From Mesorhizobium_B sp964242945 (lineage in GTDB: Bacteria > Pseudomonadota > Alphaproteobacteria > Rhizobiales > Rhizobiaceae): a stretch of 6,373 nt of DNA. Shown piece after piece: positions 5,256-6,373 of the stretch. How positions within the stretch are numbered: position 1 is the first letter of the stretch; each line of letters begins with the position of its first letter. The notes beneath the pieces were generated by a model. It did not search any database. It was not told the origin of the DNA and saw nothing but the letters and a program-made list of their open reading frames with translations. The translations under genes and the position numbers were made by a program. The DNA is taken from assembly GCA_964242945.1 (NCBI GenBank), contig CAXTCF010000207.1, positions 1 through 6,373 on the forward strand, written 5' to 3'.

Positions 5256-5861
5256 TCACCCTCCGGAAATTGTTTTCTCTGGCGCTTGCGTTGCGTCCGA
5301 CACCTTGGCCTTAGGCGTGTCGATTGGGAAGAACGTGTAGGACAGTGTAATCGTCTTGAGATCCTTCAACTCCGGCACCTTGACGATGTCCGGATCGACG
5401 AAGAAGACCACGGGCATGTCCAGCGTCTCGCCGGGCTTCAGGGTGTTGTCCGTGAAGCAGAAGCACTCGATCTTGTTGAAATAGGCGCCCGCCAGTTCCG
5501 GCTCGACATTGAACGTCGCACGCCCGGACGTTGCCTTGGCGAACAGGTTCTTCACCTGGTAGTCGGCCTGAACCGTTTCGCCGATCCGCATCGTGATCTC
5601 GCGCGCCTTGGGCTGAAACTCCCAAGGCAGGCCGCCCGACACGTTGGCGTCGAAGCGCACGGTGATCTTCTGCTTGAGGATCACGTCGGAAGCCTGTTCG
5701 ACGCGCTGCGTCGTGCCGCCATAGCCTGTCAGCTGGCAGAACATGGCGTAGAGCGGAACCGCCGCATAGGCCGCCCCGACCATCGTGCCGAAGAAGGCAA
5801 GGCAGGCGGCCGCGACGATACGGTTGGCGTTCTGCTTGGATTTGTCGGAGTCGGCGCTCAT
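5256..5861 (-). CDS. ctaG: Cytochrome c oxidase assembly protein CtaG/Cox11
   Basis: This is the Cox11-type copper chaperone that delivers copper to the CuB site of subunit I. The 201-residue protein has a short cytoplasmic N-terminus, one membrane helix (about 14-36, RIVAAACLAFFGTMVGAAY) and a periplasmic immunoglobulin-like domain. The copper-binding pair is C133 and C135 in NKIECFCFTDNTLKPGE, the family signature. C42 in YAMFCQLTGYGGT, just after the helix, is the additional conserved cysteine. Other family stretches are PWEFQPKAREITMRIGE (79-95) and VVFFVDPDI (151-159). It is the Cox11-like CtaG, not the unrelated multi-helix Bacillus CtaG. The start ATG (5861-5859) lies 13 nt after the coxF-like stop; no strong SD is visible. 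Confidence 0.96.
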   Translation of the reverse strand: MSADSDKSKQNANRIVAAACLAFFGTMVGAAYAAVPLYAMFCQLTGYGGTTQRVEQASDVILKQKITVRFDANVSGGLPWEFQPKAREITMRIGETVQADYQVKNLFAKATSGRATFNVEPELAGAYFNKIECFCFTDNTLKPGETLDMPVVFFVDPDIVKVPELKDLKTITLSYTFFPIDTPKAKVSDATQAPEKTISGG

Positions 5862-5874
5862 CCCGGCAGGAAAC

Positions 5875-6033
5875 CTAGAGCGGCTGGTTCGTCAGGGCAG
5901 CGCCGAACTTCGCGATGCTGCCGAGATAGACGAGCACGACAAAGGCGACCAGCACGAGAGCCAGCGCGACCGAGCGGCTGCGCTGCGCGCGCTTCTGCTT
6001 CTCGGTCAGCGTGATGCGCTCGTCGCCGGTCAC
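5875..6033 (-). CDS. coxF: Small CoxF-like membrane protein between ctaB and ctaG
   Basis: This 52-codon gene is easily missed because of its size. It starts at GTG 6033-6031, overlapping the ctaB stop as GTGA, and ends at TAG 5877-5875. The N-terminus is charged and basic (DERITLTEKQKRAQRSRS). A single membrane helix follows at about 22-38 (VALALVLVAFVVLVYLG), and the protein ends AKFGAALTNQPL. Similar small proteins with a basic N-terminus, one helix and a C-terminus ending near NRPL or NQPL sit in this position in rhizobial cox clusters and are named CoxF. The identification rests on position and general pattern; no function is established to my knowledge. A role in oxidase assembly or stability is inferred from context. 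The frame fits exactly between ctaB and ctaG and has GC-rich third positions. Confidence 0.8.
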   Translation of the reverse strand: MTGDERITLTEKQKRAQRSRSVALALVLVAFVVLVYLGSIAKFGAALTNQPL

Positions 6034-6373
6034 GCCAGCACCCCGGCAAGCAGGTCCGCCCGCTTCAGCGCGATGTCGATGAGATAGAGCGCGAAGATGC
6101 CGAAGAGGTAGAGCAGGGAATAGCCGAAAAGCGCTTTCGCCGGCCGCATCTTCGTATCGGCGTCGTCCATTCCGAGCACGCCCCAGGCATACCAGACGAA
6201 CAGCCCGCCGAGGGCGGCGGAGCTTAAGCCATAGAAGGCGCCGGCATAGCCGAGCGGCCAGGGCAGCACGCCGACCGGCGCGAGCAGAAGCGAGTAAAGG
6301 AAGATCTGGCGGCGGGTCGCCGCCGCGCCGGCCACGCCCGCCACCAGCGTCACTGCGGCGACTCCGCTGAGAA
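6030..6373 (-). CDS. ctaB: Protoheme IX farnesyltransferase (heme O synthase), C-terminal part
   Basis: CtaB (Cox10) farnesylates protoheme IX to heme O, the precursor of heme a, in the cytoplasmic membrane. Only the last 113 codons lie in the window; the frame is open to the edge at 6373, so the start is outside. The visible part begins LSGVAAVTLVAG and continues with the conserved ATRRQIFLYSLLLAPVGVLP. Further helices follow at GYAGAFYGLSSAALGGLFVWYAWG and ALFGYSLLYLFGIFALYLIDI. This matches the C-terminal helices of the UbiA-type prenyltransferase CtaB; the catalytic Asp-rich motifs lie upstream, outside the window. The stop TGA (6032-6030) overlaps the GTG of the coxF-like gene. Confidence 0.93.
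   Translation of the reverse strand, partial: LSGVAAVTLVAGVAGAAATRRQIFLYSLLLAPVGVLPWPLGYAGAFYGLSSAALGGLFVWYAWGVLGMDDADTKMRPAKALFGYSLLYLFGIFALYLIDIALKRADLLAGVLA

Overview
This window is from a GC-rich alphaproteobacterial chromosome. The evidence is the gene order: the distal part of an aa3-type cytochrome c oxidase (cta/cox) cluster, ctaB - coxF-like - ctaG - ctaE - DUF983 - SURF1, followed by ispH - thrB - rnhA. I recall this order from Rhizobiales and related alphaproteobacteria. All confidently called genes are on the minus strand, so transcription runs from high to low coordinates. No tRNA, rRNA, CRISPR array, transposase or integrase is visible.

Region 6373-3189 (oxidase module). It starts with the 3' end of ctaB (heme O synthase), followed by a 52-residue CoxF-like membrane protein, CtaG (Cox11-type CuB chaperone), CtaE (oxidase subunit III), a DUF983 zinc-ribbon membrane protein and a SURF1 assembly factor. 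Together these make heme O, deliver copper, supply subunit III and assist heme-oxidase assembly. Spacing is tight: 4-nt overlaps at ctaB/coxF and DUF983/SURF1, 1 nt between ctaG and ctaE, 13 nt between coxF and ctaG, and 36 nt between ctaE and DUF983.

Region 3188-2590 (the irregular part). The conserved order is interrupted by about 600 bp holding an 84-codon helix-turn-helix (HTH) gene and an unusual leader. The leader has a 21-codon ORF behind a near-perfect Shine-Dalgarno (SD) sequence, a long GNRA-capped RNA stem, and a perfect 14-bp inverted repeat. One arm of that repeat is the SD of the small ORF; the other lies at the start of the HTH frame and resembles the 3' end of 16S rRNA. The HTH gene has less GC-biased codons than its neighbours and looks acquired. 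This is the only part of the window I would call possibly undescribed: either a cis-acting RNA switch controlling a small HTH regulator, or a miniature inverted-repeat element that landed in front of it.

Region 2589-156. ispH (last step of the MEP isoprenoid pathway), thrB (homoserine kinase, threonine synthesis) and rnhA (RNase HI) overlap end to start (TGATG, ATGA) and are clearly translationally coupled. IspH supplies isoprenoid precursors, which also feed the farnesyl group used by CtaB, but otherwise the three have unrelated roles. Region 1-155 is downstream of rnhA; it holds two small dyads and possibly the start of another minus-strand gene.
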